From contig NZ_JBHUGH010000001.1 in NCBI RefSeq assembly GCF_042681825.1, positions 317,921 to 381,920 of the forward strand: a DNA stretch of 64,000 bases. The letters run 5' to 3'. The notes beneath the pieces are model-generated. The model did no database searches. It was not told the origin of the DNA and saw only the letters and a list, made by a program, of their open reading frames with translations. Origin of the DNA: Halodurantibacterium flavum. GTDB taxonomy: Bacteria > Pseudomonadota > Alphaproteobacteria > Rhodobacterales > Rhodobacteraceae. Of the stretch, positions 17,175-25,542 are shown in pieces. The number at the start of each line of letters is the position of its first letter. Positions within the stretch are counted from its first letter, which is position 1. Both the position numbers and the translations under genes were made by a program.

Positions 17175-17250
17175 GCATCTTCCCGGTGGGGTATGCGCCG
17201 TTTCCGACGATCCGCCTGCCCGTCCTTCCCCGGTCCCCGAAAGGTGTCCC

Positions 17251-19032
17251 ATGACCGATGCGAGTTTTGCCAAGGGCGCCCCCGCGCCGCTTTCGGGCCA
17301 GCCCTTTTCAGGACGGCGCCGCAAAGGTCTGCGGATCACGGCCGAGGACGGGCTGGGCCTTGCGGTGATCCTGGCCCTGGGCCTTCTGGTGCTGGCGCCG
17401 ATGGGGGCGGTGCTGGTGCAGGCGGTGGCGCCCGGGGCCTTTACCGGGCAATTGCGCGGCTTTGGGCTTTGGGGACTGCTGGAGATCCTCGAACGGCCGC
17501 TCTGGCGTCGCGCGCTCTGGAACTCGCTTTTTCTTGCGACGGTGGCGGCGGTTCTTGGCGGGCTGATGGGGGCGGGGCTGGCCATCCTGCGCCATAACGG
17601 GCGGCTGGCCCTTGGGCCCGCGCTGGACGTCGCGGCCTGGGCGATCATCATCCTGCCATCCTTCATCCTGGCGCAGGGCTGGATCCTGTTCGCAAGCCGG
17701 GGCGGGCTGGCGAACCAGTGGTTCGGCCTCGGCTTTGTGCCGGATCTGGTGTTCAACCCCTGGGGGCTCGCGGTGGTGATGGCGCTCAAGTCCTTTCCCT
17801 TTGCCTATCTCACGACCTCGGCGGCGCTGCAGTGGCGGATGGAGGACTTCATCCATGCCGCGCGGCTGAACGGGGCGGGGCCGCTGCGGGTGCTCTGGTC
17901 CGTGCGGCTGCCGATGGTGCTGCCCGCCGTGCTGTCGGGGGCGGTCCTGATCTTCATCGACGTGCTGGGCGATTTCGGCCTGCCCGCGGCGCTGGCGACG
18001 ACCTACCGCTTTCCCACGCTGACCTATGCGATCTATGTGGCGATCAACCAGTCGCCGATCCGGTTCGATCTGGCGGGGGTCATGGCCTTTTACGTCACCG
18101 CCATCATGCTGGTCGCGGTGGTGGCCTATTTCCGCGTGCTGCGCAGCCGACGCTATGACTTTCTGGGGGCCAAGGCGCGGATGGGCGGGACGGGGCCGGT
18201 GAACCGCGCACTGCTGCCGAACGTGCTGGCGCTGGCCGCGCTGACGCTGGCGCTGGTCATCCCCATCGGGTCGAGCGTCATCGTCTCGTTCACCGACCGC
18301 ATCGCGCTGGGGATCGGCACGGACAACCTGACGCTGCGCCATTACGCCTATGTGCTGGAAACCGGCGGGGCGTTCCTGCGGGCGCTGCAATCGTCCATGT
18401 GGATCGCGGCGCAGGCGGCGGTGGGGGCGGGGATCATCGCGGCGGCGGCGGCCTATGTCGTCACCTTTTCGGGCTTTCGCCTCAACCGGCTGATCGACCT
18501 GACCTGCACGCTGAGCTTGGCCGTGCCCGGCGTGGTGCTGGGGATCGGCTATATCTTCATCTGGAACGCGCCGCTGGTCGACCGGGCGGGGCTGTCGCTT
18601 TACGGCCATCCGTTCATCCTTGTGCTGGCGGGGATCGCGGGCGCGGTGCCGATCGCGGTGCGGGTGCTCTTGGGCGCGATGGCGCAGGTGCCGGCGACCA
18701 TGCTGCAGGCGGCGGCGCTGCAGGGCGCGGGGCTTGCGCGGCGCATCCTGACGGTGGTGGTGCCGCTCGTTGCGGCGGCGCTCGTCTCGGCCACGCTGAC
18801 GGCCTTCGGGTCGGCCATGTTCGACCTTGCGATCACCTCGATCCTGCGGCCGCCACGCCTCGATGTGCTGCCCGTCTATGTAAACCGCGCCTTCGAGCAG
18901 GGTCAGTTCGGTGCGGCGACGGCCGCGACCCTGCTGGCGGGCGGGCTGACGGTTCTGATCATCGCCGCGATCAGCGCGGCCTCGCGCCGGCTGCTGCGCC
19001 GGCTTATTCCGACCGATGCCGGGAAAGGGTGA
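17251..19032 (+). CDS. Two-domain ABC transporter permease (FbpB/AepW-like)
   Basis: A 593-residue inner-membrane protein made of two fused permease halves of about six spans each. The EAA-type loops are MEDFIHAARLNGAGPLRVLW in the first half and ATMLQAAALQGAGLARRIL in the second. Fused permeases of this size serve Fe(III), thiamine and 2-aminoethylphosphonate importers. It lies between the SBP and the ATPase (3-bp gap to the latter). A single polypeptide would form the whole channel. Confidence 0.9.
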   Translation: MTDASFAKGAPAPLSGQPFSGRRRKGLRITAEDGLGLAVILALGLLVLAPMGAVLVQAVAPGAFTGQLRGFGLWGLLEILERPLWRRALWNSLFLATVAAVLGGLMGAGLAILRHNGRLALGPALDVAAWAIIILPSFILAQGWILFASRGGLANQWFGLGFVPDLVFNPWGLAVVMALKSFPFAYLTTSAALQWRMEDFIHAARLNGAGPLRVLWSVRLPMVLPAVLSGAVLIFIDVLGDFGLPAALATTYRFPTLTYAIYVAINQSPIRFDLAGVMAFYVTAIMLVAVVAYFRVLRSRRYDFLGAKARMGGTGPVNRALLPNVLALAALTLALVIPIGSSVIVSFTDRIALGIGTDNLTLRHYAYVLETGGAFLRALQSSMWIAAQAAVGAGIIAAAAAYVVTFSGFRLNRLIDLTCTLSLAVPGVVLGIGYIFIWNAPLVDRAGLSLYGHPFILVLAGIAGAVPIAVRVLLGAMAQVPATMLQAAALQGAGLARRILTVVVPLVAAALVSATLTAFGSAMFDLAITSILRPPRLDVLPVYVNRAFEQGQFGAATAATLLAGGLTVLIIAAISAASRRLLRRLIPTDAGKG

Positions 19033-19035
19033 AGC

Positions 19036-20109
19036 ATGCTGACGATCGAGGGGCTGACACGCAATTTCGCCGGGCAGAGGGTGCTGAACGCGGTCTCGAT
19101 GCAGGTGCCGCAGGGGCAGGTGGCCTGCATCGTCGGCCCCTCGGGCTGCGGCAAGTCCACGCTGTTGCGGCTGGTTGCGGGGCTCGACGTGCCCGATGCC
19201 GGGCGGATCGCGCTGGACGAGACCGAACTGTCGGGCCCCGGCTGGGCGCTGGAGGCGCGCAAGCGCAGGCTCAACATGGTGTTTCAGGACTATGCGCTCT
19301 GGCCGCACATGCGGGTGGCGCAGATCGTGGGCTATGGGCTGCGGCACCTCAACCGCCACGACCGCGACCGGCGGGTGGCAGCGCTGCTCGACCAGATGCA
19401 GATCGCGCGGCTGGCGGACCGGCTGCCGTCGCAGATATCAGGCGGGCAGCAACAGCGGGTGGCGATTGCCCGCGCGCTGGCCACCGACCCGGACCTTCTG
19501 CTGCTGGACGAGCCGCTGTCAAACCTCGATGTGCAGTTGCGGCTGGATATGCGGATGGAATTTGCCGAGCTTTTCGCCCGCGTCGGCAAGACGGTGCTTT
19601 ACGTCACCCATGACCCGCTCGAGGCGTGTTCCTTTGCCGATACGCTGGTGGTGATGCGGGCGGGCGGGATCGAGGAAAGCGGCACGCCAGAGGCGCTGTT
19701 CGCGCGGCCCCGGTCGGAATGGATCGCGACGCTGGCCGGGTTCGACACGCGGATGCCGGCCGAGGTTCTGCCCGGCGCGCCCGAGGGCGAGCTTGCGCTG
19801 GGGGTGGCGGGGCAGGTGCTGCATCTGCCCGAGACCGCGCTGACGGGCGGGCGCGGGGCACCGGGGCAGGGGGTGACGCTGATGCTGCATCCGGGTGCGG
19901 TCGCGCTGGGGCCGCCCCGTCTGCCGGGACAGGCGCGGCTCTCGGGGCGGGTGCGGCGCTGCCTGTTCGAGGGGCGGCACTGGCGCGTCACGCTGAGCCT
20001 CGGGGCGACCGAACTGGCGCTGATCGCGCCCGAACGGCTGGCCGAGGGCTCCGCCGCCGAGATCCATTTCGACGGCAGCGCCGCCGTCGCCTTTCCGCAG
20101 AACGCCTGA
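19036..20109 (+). CDS. ABC transporter ATP-binding protein (FbpC/PotA-like)
   Basis: A 357-residue ATPase. It shows Walker A (GPSGCGKSTL), Q-loop (FQDYALWPHM), signature SQISGGQQQRVAIARA, Walker B (LLLLDEPLSNLD) and H-loop (YVTHDPLEA). A C-terminal regulatory domain of about 120 residues is poorly conserved. The start ATG at 19036 follows the permease stop by 3 bp. It completes the SBP-permease-ATPase importer, which two Pho box-like sites place under probable PhoB control. Confidence 0.9.
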   Translation: MLTIEGLTRNFAGQRVLNAVSMQVPQGQVACIVGPSGCGKSTLLRLVAGLDVPDAGRIALDETELSGPGWALEARKRRLNMVFQDYALWPHMRVAQIVGYGLRHLNRHDRDRRVAALLDQMQIARLADRLPSQISGGQQQRVAIARALATDPDLLLLDEPLSNLDVQLRLDMRMEFAELFARVGKTVLYVTHDPLEACSFADTLVVMRAGGIEESGTPEALFARPRSEWIATLAGFDTRMPAEVLPGAPEGELALGVAGQVLHLPETALTGGRGAPGQGVTLMLHPGAVALGPPRLPGQARLSGRVRRCLFEGRHWRVTLSLGATELALIAPERLAEGSAAEIHFDGSAAVAFPQNA

Positions 20110-20156
20110 CAGAACGCCCCGCCCCTGACGCCTTTACACAAGACCCCCGAGGACCG

Positions 20157-20987
20157 ATGAACCAGATGACCGACCCAGCCCTTGCTGCCTTCCGCCCGCT
20201 TCATTTCGACGGGCTGCAGGACCCGCCTGGCGCGGTGCCCGTGCCGGTCGCCGGCGCGCTCTGTGCCCGGGGTCTGCTGCGCGAGGCGGGCCTGCGGCTG
20301 GAGCTTGCCCCCGGTGACCCCACCGCCCGGCTGGAGGAGATCCGCGACGATCTGTACAGCCATGGGCTGATCGAGCCGCCCCGGGCAGAGGTCATGCCGG
20401 TGACGCGCGGCCCCGAGGGGGCGGAACTGGCCAGGATCGACCGCAGCGCGCTGCGGATCATGGGGTTCTGGGCGCAGAAGGTGCATATCAACGGGCTGAC
20501 CCTGGCCGAAGGGGGGCCGATGGTGTGGCTCTCGCTCCGGTCCCATGAGGCGGCGGCAAATCCCGGGCGCTGGGACACGCTGGTCGCGGGCGGCCGCGCG
20601 GCGGGCCAGAGCGTCATCGACTGCGCGCTGCAGGAGGGCTGGCAGGAGGCAGGGCTGCGCCCCGAAGAGATGCGGGGCCTGCGCGCGGCCGGACGGATGA
20701 GCGTGCAATATGTCTCGGCCCGCGGCTTTCATCAGGAGCTGCTGCTGATCCACCATCTCGACCTGCCGCCGGGGTTCCAGCCCCAGTGCCATGACGGCGA
20801 GATCGAGCAGAGCGAGGCGGTGCCGCTTGGCTTCCTGCGCGCGATGCTGGCCGATCCGGGGCATTTCAAGTTCAGTTCCTGGCTGGTGCTGCAGGATCTG
20901 GTGGCACGGCTCGACCCCGACGATCCGGATACCGACGCGCTTGGGCCCCGGGTCTTTGGTTCGCCGGGTGTGGGCGCCGAAGCTTGA
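20157..20987 (+). CDS. DUF4743/Nudix hydrolase (Tnr3-like)
   Basis: A 276-residue cytosolic protein. Residues 1-~100 match the DUF4743 helper domain. The Nudix domain follows with RSALRIMGFWAQKVHINGLT and a Nudix box at G145-L167 reading GGRAAGQ...QEGWQEAGL, then CHDGEIEQSEAV near the C-terminus. In fungi and plants this architecture removes phosphate from damaged thiamine diphosphate analogues. The box deviates: the family's EE pair is QE here. The ATG at 20157 has GAGGA upstream and is 47 bp after the ATPase stop, so it probably belongs to the same operon. Its substrate is likely a nucleotide- or thiamine-like pyrophosphate. Confidence 0.85.
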   Translation: MNQMTDPALAAFRPLHFDGLQDPPGAVPVPVAGALCARGLLREAGLRLELAPGDPTARLEEIRDDLYSHGLIEPPRAEVMPVTRGPEGAELARIDRSALRIMGFWAQKVHINGLTLAEGGPMVWLSLRSHEAAANPGRWDTLVAGGRAAGQSVIDCALQEGWQEAGLRPEEMRGLRAAGRMSVQYVSARGFHQELLLIHHLDLPPGFQPQCHDGEIEQSEAVPLGFLRAMLADPGHFKFSSWLVLQDLVARLDPDDPDTDALGPRVFGSPGVGAEA

Positions 20988-21037
20988 ATTGCCGCGATGC
21001 GGCGGCTAGCATCCGCACAACCCACGGCAGGTAAGCG

Positions 21038-21997
21038 ATGCGCGCCCACGAACTCACGGTTTTCTTCGTCGTTCAGAAAGGCGCGCTGAGCCTTCGGGCG
21101 CGGTTCCTTGCGCTGTCGCTGCGGCGCTTCATGTCGCCCTACCTGCATCTGCGGGCCGCAATCCCCGAAGATACGCCGCCCCCCGATGACGAAACGCTTG
21201 ATCTTCTTGCCGCGCTGGGGGTCCAGTTCGAGGTGTTCGAGCCCGACCTGATGAAGCGCCACGCCTATCCGATCGGCAACAAGATCGACGCGGCGACGCT
21301 GCCGTTCCGGACGCGCTATGCGCTGTTTCTGGACAGCGACATGCTGATGATGCGCAATTTCGCGACCTGGAAGCTGGGCGAGCCGCAGCTTTCGGCCCGG
21401 CCCATCTTTGGCGCGCAGGCCTTTGCGGGGAAGGGGGCGCGCGCCATCGAGGCCTTTGCGACCGAACGTCTGGGGATCGACCCGGCGGAATATGCCGCGC
21501 GCGAGCCGCAGTTCAGCAGTCGGGCCGAGACTTTTTTCGCGGTCTGCAATTCCGGCGCTGTCCTGTTCGACACCGAGACCGATTTTGCGACCCGCTGGCG
21601 GGATGTTGCGGATCAGGTCCTCTCGTCGGACCTGCCCAAGGGGCTGCGCCATCCCTATGCCGATCAGGCGGCGCTGGCGCTGGTGATGGCGGAGGGGCGG
21701 CACAGCTTTCAGTGGCTTCCGCGCTTTTTCAACAGCTCGGTATCGAGCGACCGCACGCCGATCCTGATGCATTACTTCCGCTTTCCTTCGGCGCTCGCCC
21801 GCCCGGATTCCCATGCCATCGTGCTGGAGCTTCAGGAGGAGGCGGCGCGCAAGGGGTTCAACGCGCTGGGGGAACTGACGGTGAAGGATCTGGCCTATTT
21901 CAGGCGTCCGCCGAAATTGCCCGATAATGTGGATCCGGTTTTTGCCATGGCGGGCCAGGGCGAAAGCTCTGACGACGAGGGTTCGGACGACGCGTAG
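21038..21997 (+). CDS. Putative glycosyltransferase (GT-A-like, DxD motif)
   Basis: A 319-residue protein with no signal peptide. It contains YALFLDSDMLMMRNF at about residues 90-104, the strand-loop with a DxD (DSD) that binds metal and nucleotide sugar in GT-A-type transferases. Other GT-A-like pieces are NSGAVLFD and HPYADQAAL. The C-terminus is acidic (ESSDDEGSDDA). It follows the Nudix gene by 50 bp and may be its neighbour rather than partner. Acceptor and donor are unknown. I did not recognise a named family. Confidence 0.6.
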   Translation: MRAHELTVFFVVQKGALSLRARFLALSLRRFMSPYLHLRAAIPEDTPPPDDETLDLLAALGVQFEVFEPDLMKRHAYPIGNKIDAATLPFRTRYALFLDSDMLMMRNFATWKLGEPQLSARPIFGAQAFAGKGARAIEAFATERLGIDPAEYAAREPQFSSRAETFFAVCNSGAVLFDTETDFATRWRDVADQVLSSDLPKGLRHPYADQAALALVMAEGRHSFQWLPRFFNSSVSSDRTPILMHYFRFPSALARPDSHAIVLELQEEAARKGFNALGELTVKDLAYFRRPPKLPDNVDPVFAMAGQGESSDDEGSDDA

Positions 21998-22055
21998 CCG
22001 ACGCGTAGCCTCTGGGCCGCATCGGGCTGACACAAAAGGTTCACTTGCCCGGCGC

Positions 22056-22077
22056 TATATTTCCTGTATTCCTGAAT
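22056..22077 (+). promoter_or_regulatory. arsR promoter -10 and operator-like repeat at the start codon
   Basis: TATATT at 22056-22061 looks like a -10 element. ATTC-CT-GAAT (22068-22077) is a perfect short inverted repeat ending one base before the ArsR start codon. There is no ribosome site, so the message may be leaderless or nearly so. ArsR repressors commonly bind such repeats overlapping the promoter. Confidence 0.4.
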
Positions 22078-22078
22078 T

Positions 22079-22915
22079 ATGGAAACAGAAGCCGCCTCAC
22101 GTCTTTTCACTGCCCTTGGTCATCCGGGCCGCCTTTCGGTCTTCCGGCTGTTGATGCGTCACGCGCCGCAGCCGGTCCGCCCGACCGAGATTGCGGCCAG
22201 CCTCTCGCTGCGCCCGAACACGCTGTCGCATTATCTTTCGGATCTGGAAGCCGCGGGGCTGATCGGTTCGGAGCGGGAGGGACGCTCGATCCACTATTCC
22301 GTCGCACTCGATCGCGCGTCGGACCTGATCGGGTATCTGGCCAATGACTGTTGCCGGGGGCGGCCCGATCTCTGCCAGCCGCATCTTCAGCCCAAGGGCC
22401 CAGTCATGACCGACACAAGCACAGAAACCTGGAATGTCCTTTTCATCTGCTCGGGCAACTCCGCCCGGTCGATCTTTGCCGAGGCGATCCTGAACGAGCG
22501 CGGCGCGGGCCGGTTCCGCGCCTATTCGGCAGGGACGCGGCCGGGCAGCAGCCTCAACCCCTTCGCGGTCGAGGTGCTGCGGCGCAACGGGCTCGACATC
22601 TCGGGGCTCAGGTCCAAGCATGTCTCGGAATTCGAGGGGCCGGACGCACCGCGGATGGATTTCGTCTTTACCGTCTGCGACGCCGCCGCCGATGAGGAAT
22701 GTGCCCCTTGGCCGGGCCAGCCGATGACCGCCCATTGGGGCCTGCCCGACCCGGTCAAGGCCACGGGAACGGATGCGGAAAAGGGCCTTGCCTTTGCGCG
22801 GACCTTCGAGGCGCTCAACCGCCGGATCGGCGCCTTCACCGCGCTTTCGGCCGAGGCGCTGGACCGCCAGTCGCTTCAGCGGCGGCTGGACGATATCGGC
22901 CGCAGTCAGGACTGA
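22079..22915 (+). CDS. ArsR repressor-arsenate reductase fusion (ArsRC)
   Basis: A 278-residue fusion. Residues 1-~100 are an ArsR winged helix (LFTALGHPGRLSVFRLLM) with a cysteine cluster C91-C92-(x6)-C99 that should sense arsenite. Residues ~117-278 are a low-molecular-weight phosphatase-type arsenate reductase with the P-loop CSGNSAR (C124-R130) and the usual CDAAADEECAPWPGQP and LPDP blocks. Such ArsR-ArsC fusions are known in alphaproteobacteria. It heads the operon with the GAPDH and arsJ, so it should both repress the operon and act in arsenate handling. Confidence 0.9.
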   Translation: METEAASRLFTALGHPGRLSVFRLLMRHAPQPVRPTEIAASLSLRPNTLSHYLSDLEAAGLIGSEREGRSIHYSVALDRASDLIGYLANDCCRGRPDLCQPHLQPKGPVMTDTSTETWNVLFICSGNSARSIFAEAILNERGAGRFRAYSAGTRPGSSLNPFAVEVLRRNGLDISGLRSKHVSEFEGPDAPRMDFVFTVCDAAADEECAPWPGQPMTAHWGLPDPVKATGTDAEKGLAFARTFEALNRRIGAFTALSAEALDRQSLQRRLDDIGRSQD

Positions 22916-22965
22916 CATGCCCGGCTGACGGTTCCGACTGACATTGGCAGACGAAAGGACGAAAG

Positions 22966-23979
22966 ATGCCGCGCATTGCACTCAACGGTCTTGGCCGGAT
23001 GGGAAAGCTGGTCCTGCGGGACCTGATCGAGACCGGGGCGGGGGGTGAGATCGTCCTGCTGAACGACAGCGAAGGCGATCCGGCGCAGCACGCGCTGCTG
23101 CTGGAATTCGACTCTGTCCACGGGCGCTGGCCGGCGCGGTTCGACCATGACCCCGAGGGGCTGACCATCAACGGCCACCGGATGCGCCTGACGCGCGAAC
23201 GCGACATCGCCGCGCTGCCGCTGCGCGAGATGGGCGTCGATCTGGTGATCGACTGCACCGGCGCCCACAAGACGGCGGCGAAACTTGCCCCCTACCGGCA
23301 GGAAGGCGTGCAGAAGATCGTGGTTTCCGCCCCCGTGAAGGACGGCGACGCGCTGAACCTCGTCTTCGGGATCAACCACGACCTTTACGAGCCCGCGCGC
23401 CACGATCTGGTGACGGCGGCGAGTTGCACGACGAACTGCCTTGCGCCGGTGGTGCGGGTGATCCACGACGCGCTTGGCATCCGTCACGGCTCGATCACCA
23501 CGATCCATGACGTGACGAACACCCAGACGATCGTCGACCGCCCGGCCAAGGACATGCGGCGCGCGCGGTCGGCGCTGATGAACCTGATCCCCACGACGAC
23601 CGGGTCGGCCAGCGCCATCGCGCTGATCTATCCCGAACTCAAGGGCCGGCTGAACGGCCATGCGGTGCGGGTGCCGCTGCTCAATGCCTCGATCACCGAT
23701 TGCGTGTTCGAGGTCGAGCGCGAAACCACGGTTCAGGAGGTCAATGCGCTCTTCCGGGCGGCGGCCGAGGGGCCGCTGGCGGGTATTCTCGGCTATGAGA
23801 CGCGGCCGCTGGTATCGTCGGATTTCGTGAACGATCCGCGTTCGGCCATCGTTGATGCGGGCTCGACGCTGGTCGTCAACGGCACGCAGGTCAAGGTCTA
23901 TGCCTGGTATGACAATGAATGGGCCTATGCCTGCCGGGTCGGCGACATCGCCCGCATGGTCGCGGGGCAGATGGCATGA
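22966..23979 (+). CDS. gap: Arsenic-operon glyceraldehyde-3-phosphate dehydrogenase
   Basis: A 337-residue GAPDH. NAD-binding motif is NGLGRMG (residues 7-13) and the catalytic cysteine is C154 in ASCTTNCLAP. In arsJ operons this enzyme uses arsenate in place of phosphate to make 1-arseno-3-phosphoglycerate, which ArsJ exports; the unstable product then releases arsenate outside. The arsJ start codon overlaps its stop (ATGA), and arsRC lies 50 bp upstream, which fits that pathway rather than central glycolysis. Confidence 0.9.
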   Translation: MPRIALNGLGRMGKLVLRDLIETGAGGEIVLLNDSEGDPAQHALLLEFDSVHGRWPARFDHDPEGLTINGHRMRLTRERDIAALPLREMGVDLVIDCTGAHKTAAKLAPYRQEGVQKIVVSAPVKDGDALNLVFGINHDLYEPARHDLVTAASCTTNCLAPVVRVIHDALGIRHGSITTIHDVTNTQTIVDRPAKDMRRARSALMNLIPTTTGSASAIALIYPELKGRLNGHAVRVPLLNASITDCVFEVERETTVQEVNALFRAAAEGPLAGILGYETRPLVSSDFVNDPRSAIVDAGSTLVVNGTQVKVYAWYDNEWAYACRVGDIARMVAGQMA

Positions 23980-25211
23980 CCGTGGCGGCACCCGCGAACC
24001 CGTTGCGCGCCTATGCGGCGGTGACGGCGGCCTATTGGGCCTTCATGCTGTCCGACGGCGCGCTGCGGATGCTGGTGCTCTTGCATTTCAACACGCTCGG
24101 CTTTGCGCCGCTGCAACTCGCATGGCTGTTCCTGCTTTATGAGGCTGCGGGGATCGTCACCAACCTGTCGGCCGGCTGGATCGCGGCGCGGTTCGGGCTG
24201 GCCTCGACGCTTTATGCGGGGCTGATGCTGCAGATCGCGGCGCTGGCGGCGCTGGCGCAGCTTGATCCCGGCTGGGGGGTGGGCGCCTCGGTCGTCTTTG
24301 TGATGGCGGTGCAGGGTGCGAGCGGGGTCGCCAAGGATCTTGCCAAGATGTCATCGAAAAGCGCCGTCCGGCTTTTGGCGCCCTCGGGCGAGGGGGTGCT
24401 CTTTCGCTGGGTGGCGCTGCTGACCGGGTCGAAGAACGCGGTCAAGGGCGCGGGGTTCTTTCTGGGCGCGGCGCTTCTGGCGCTGGCGGGGTTCGGCGCG
24501 GCCGTCTGGGCGATGGCGGCGGTGCTGGCGGCGATCCTTGTCGCAGTCGCGCTGTTCCTGCCGCCGGGACTTCCGACCGGCAAGAAGGGCACGAAATTCA
24601 CGCAGGTCTGGTCCCGCGACGCCCGCATCAACCGGCTGAGCCTGGCGCGGATGTTCCTGTTCGGCGCCCGCGATGTCTGGTTCGTGGTGGGCATCCCGGT
24701 CTATTTCCAGTCGGTCCTGTCGGACGGGACCCCGGACAGCCGGCGGGCGGCGTTCTTTCTGATCGGTGGGTTCATGGCCGCCTGGATCATCGCCTATGGC
24801 GCGGTGCAGGGCGCGGCCCCCCGCATCCTGCGGGGCGCGGGCGATCATACCGGCGCTGCGATCCGCTGGGCGGGATATCTGGTGCCGATCCCCTTTGCGC
24901 TGGCGGCGCTGGCGCTTGCCTCGGGCGGGCCGGCGATCTGGCTGACGCTCACGCTGGTCGCGGGACTGCTGCTCTTCGGCTTTGTCTTTGCCGTGAACAG
25001 TTCGGTCCATTCCTACCTGATCCTCGACTATTCAAGGGCGGAACGTGTGACGATGGACGTGGGTTTCTACTACATGGCCAATGCGGCGGGGCGGCTGATC
25101 GGGACGCTTCTGTCCGGGCTCAGCTATCAGGCGGGGGGGCTTGCGCTCTGTCTTGCGACGGCGGGCGCGATGGCCGGGCTGAGCTGGTTTTCGATCCGGC
25201 GGCTGCGCTAG
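23976..25211 (+). CDS. arsJ: Organoarsenical efflux MFS transporter ArsJ
   Basis: A 411-residue inner-membrane protein with about 11-12 hydrophobic segments of the major facilitator type. Characteristic pieces are YWAFMLSDGALRMLVLLHFN near the start and LTGSKNAVKGAGFFLGA and GARDVWFVVGIPV in the middle. The ATG at 23976 is coupled to the gap stop. The pairing with gap identifies it as ArsJ, which exports 1-arseno-3-phosphoglycerate. It ends the arsenic operon; the Pho box of pstS starts 228 bp later. Confidence 0.9.
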   Translation: MTVAAPANPLRAYAAVTAAYWAFMLSDGALRMLVLLHFNTLGFAPLQLAWLFLLYEAAGIVTNLSAGWIAARFGLASTLYAGLMLQIAALAALAQLDPGWGVGASVVFVMAVQGASGVAKDLAKMSSKSAVRLLAPSGEGVLFRWVALLTGSKNAVKGAGFFLGAALLALAGFGAAVWAMAAVLAAILVAVALFLPPGLPTGKKGTKFTQVWSRDARINRLSLARMFLFGARDVWFVVGIPVYFQSVLSDGTPDSRRAAFFLIGGFMAAWIIAYGAVQGAAPRILRGAGDHTGAAIRWAGYLVPIPFALAALALASGGPAIWLTLTLVAGLLLFGFVFAVNSSVHSYLILDYSRAERVTMDVGFYYMANAAGRLIGTLLSGLSYQAGGLALCLATAGAMAGLSWFSIRRLR

Positions 25212-25439
25212 GCGGGGCCGGCGGATGACGGTTGCCACAAGACCGACATCCAAATCTGCGATGATCCTTTCCCGACCTTGGTGAATCGGCCCGGCATCTG
25301 TCGTGTACCGGTGTGCTTTCTGTTACCTTGAGCCTCGCAAAGAGCCTGGCAAAAAAATCGGCCTTGCCCTTGCCGCACATACAAGCTCCTGAAAAATATG
25401 GTCTAAAAGCGCTGTACGCCGGCAGCGCCTGCCGTGGCG

Positions 25440-25468
25440 TGTCATAATAGTTTTACATTCATGTCACA
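25440..25468 (+). promoter_or_regulatory. Pho box of the pst-phoUB operon
   Basis: Three heptamers with exact 11-bp spacing: TGTCATA (25440), TTTTACA (25451) and TGTCACA (25462), with spacers ATAG and TTCA. First and third match the PhoB half-site closely. The array ends 74 bp before the pstS ATG, where a PhoB-activated promoter is expected. Confidence 0.75.
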
Positions 25469-25542
25469 TATGAGCCGCAATCGCCGGATAGACAGCCCCC
25501 AGCCGTCACCCCGACGGTCGGCTTGATAGCTAGGAGCTTTAT

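Noticed and set aside
17308..19359. 683-codon minus-strand frame opposite the two-domain permease
   Set aside because: Composition is Arg/His/Gln-rich with no motifs; it is an antisense shadow in GC-rich DNA of a clear permease gene.
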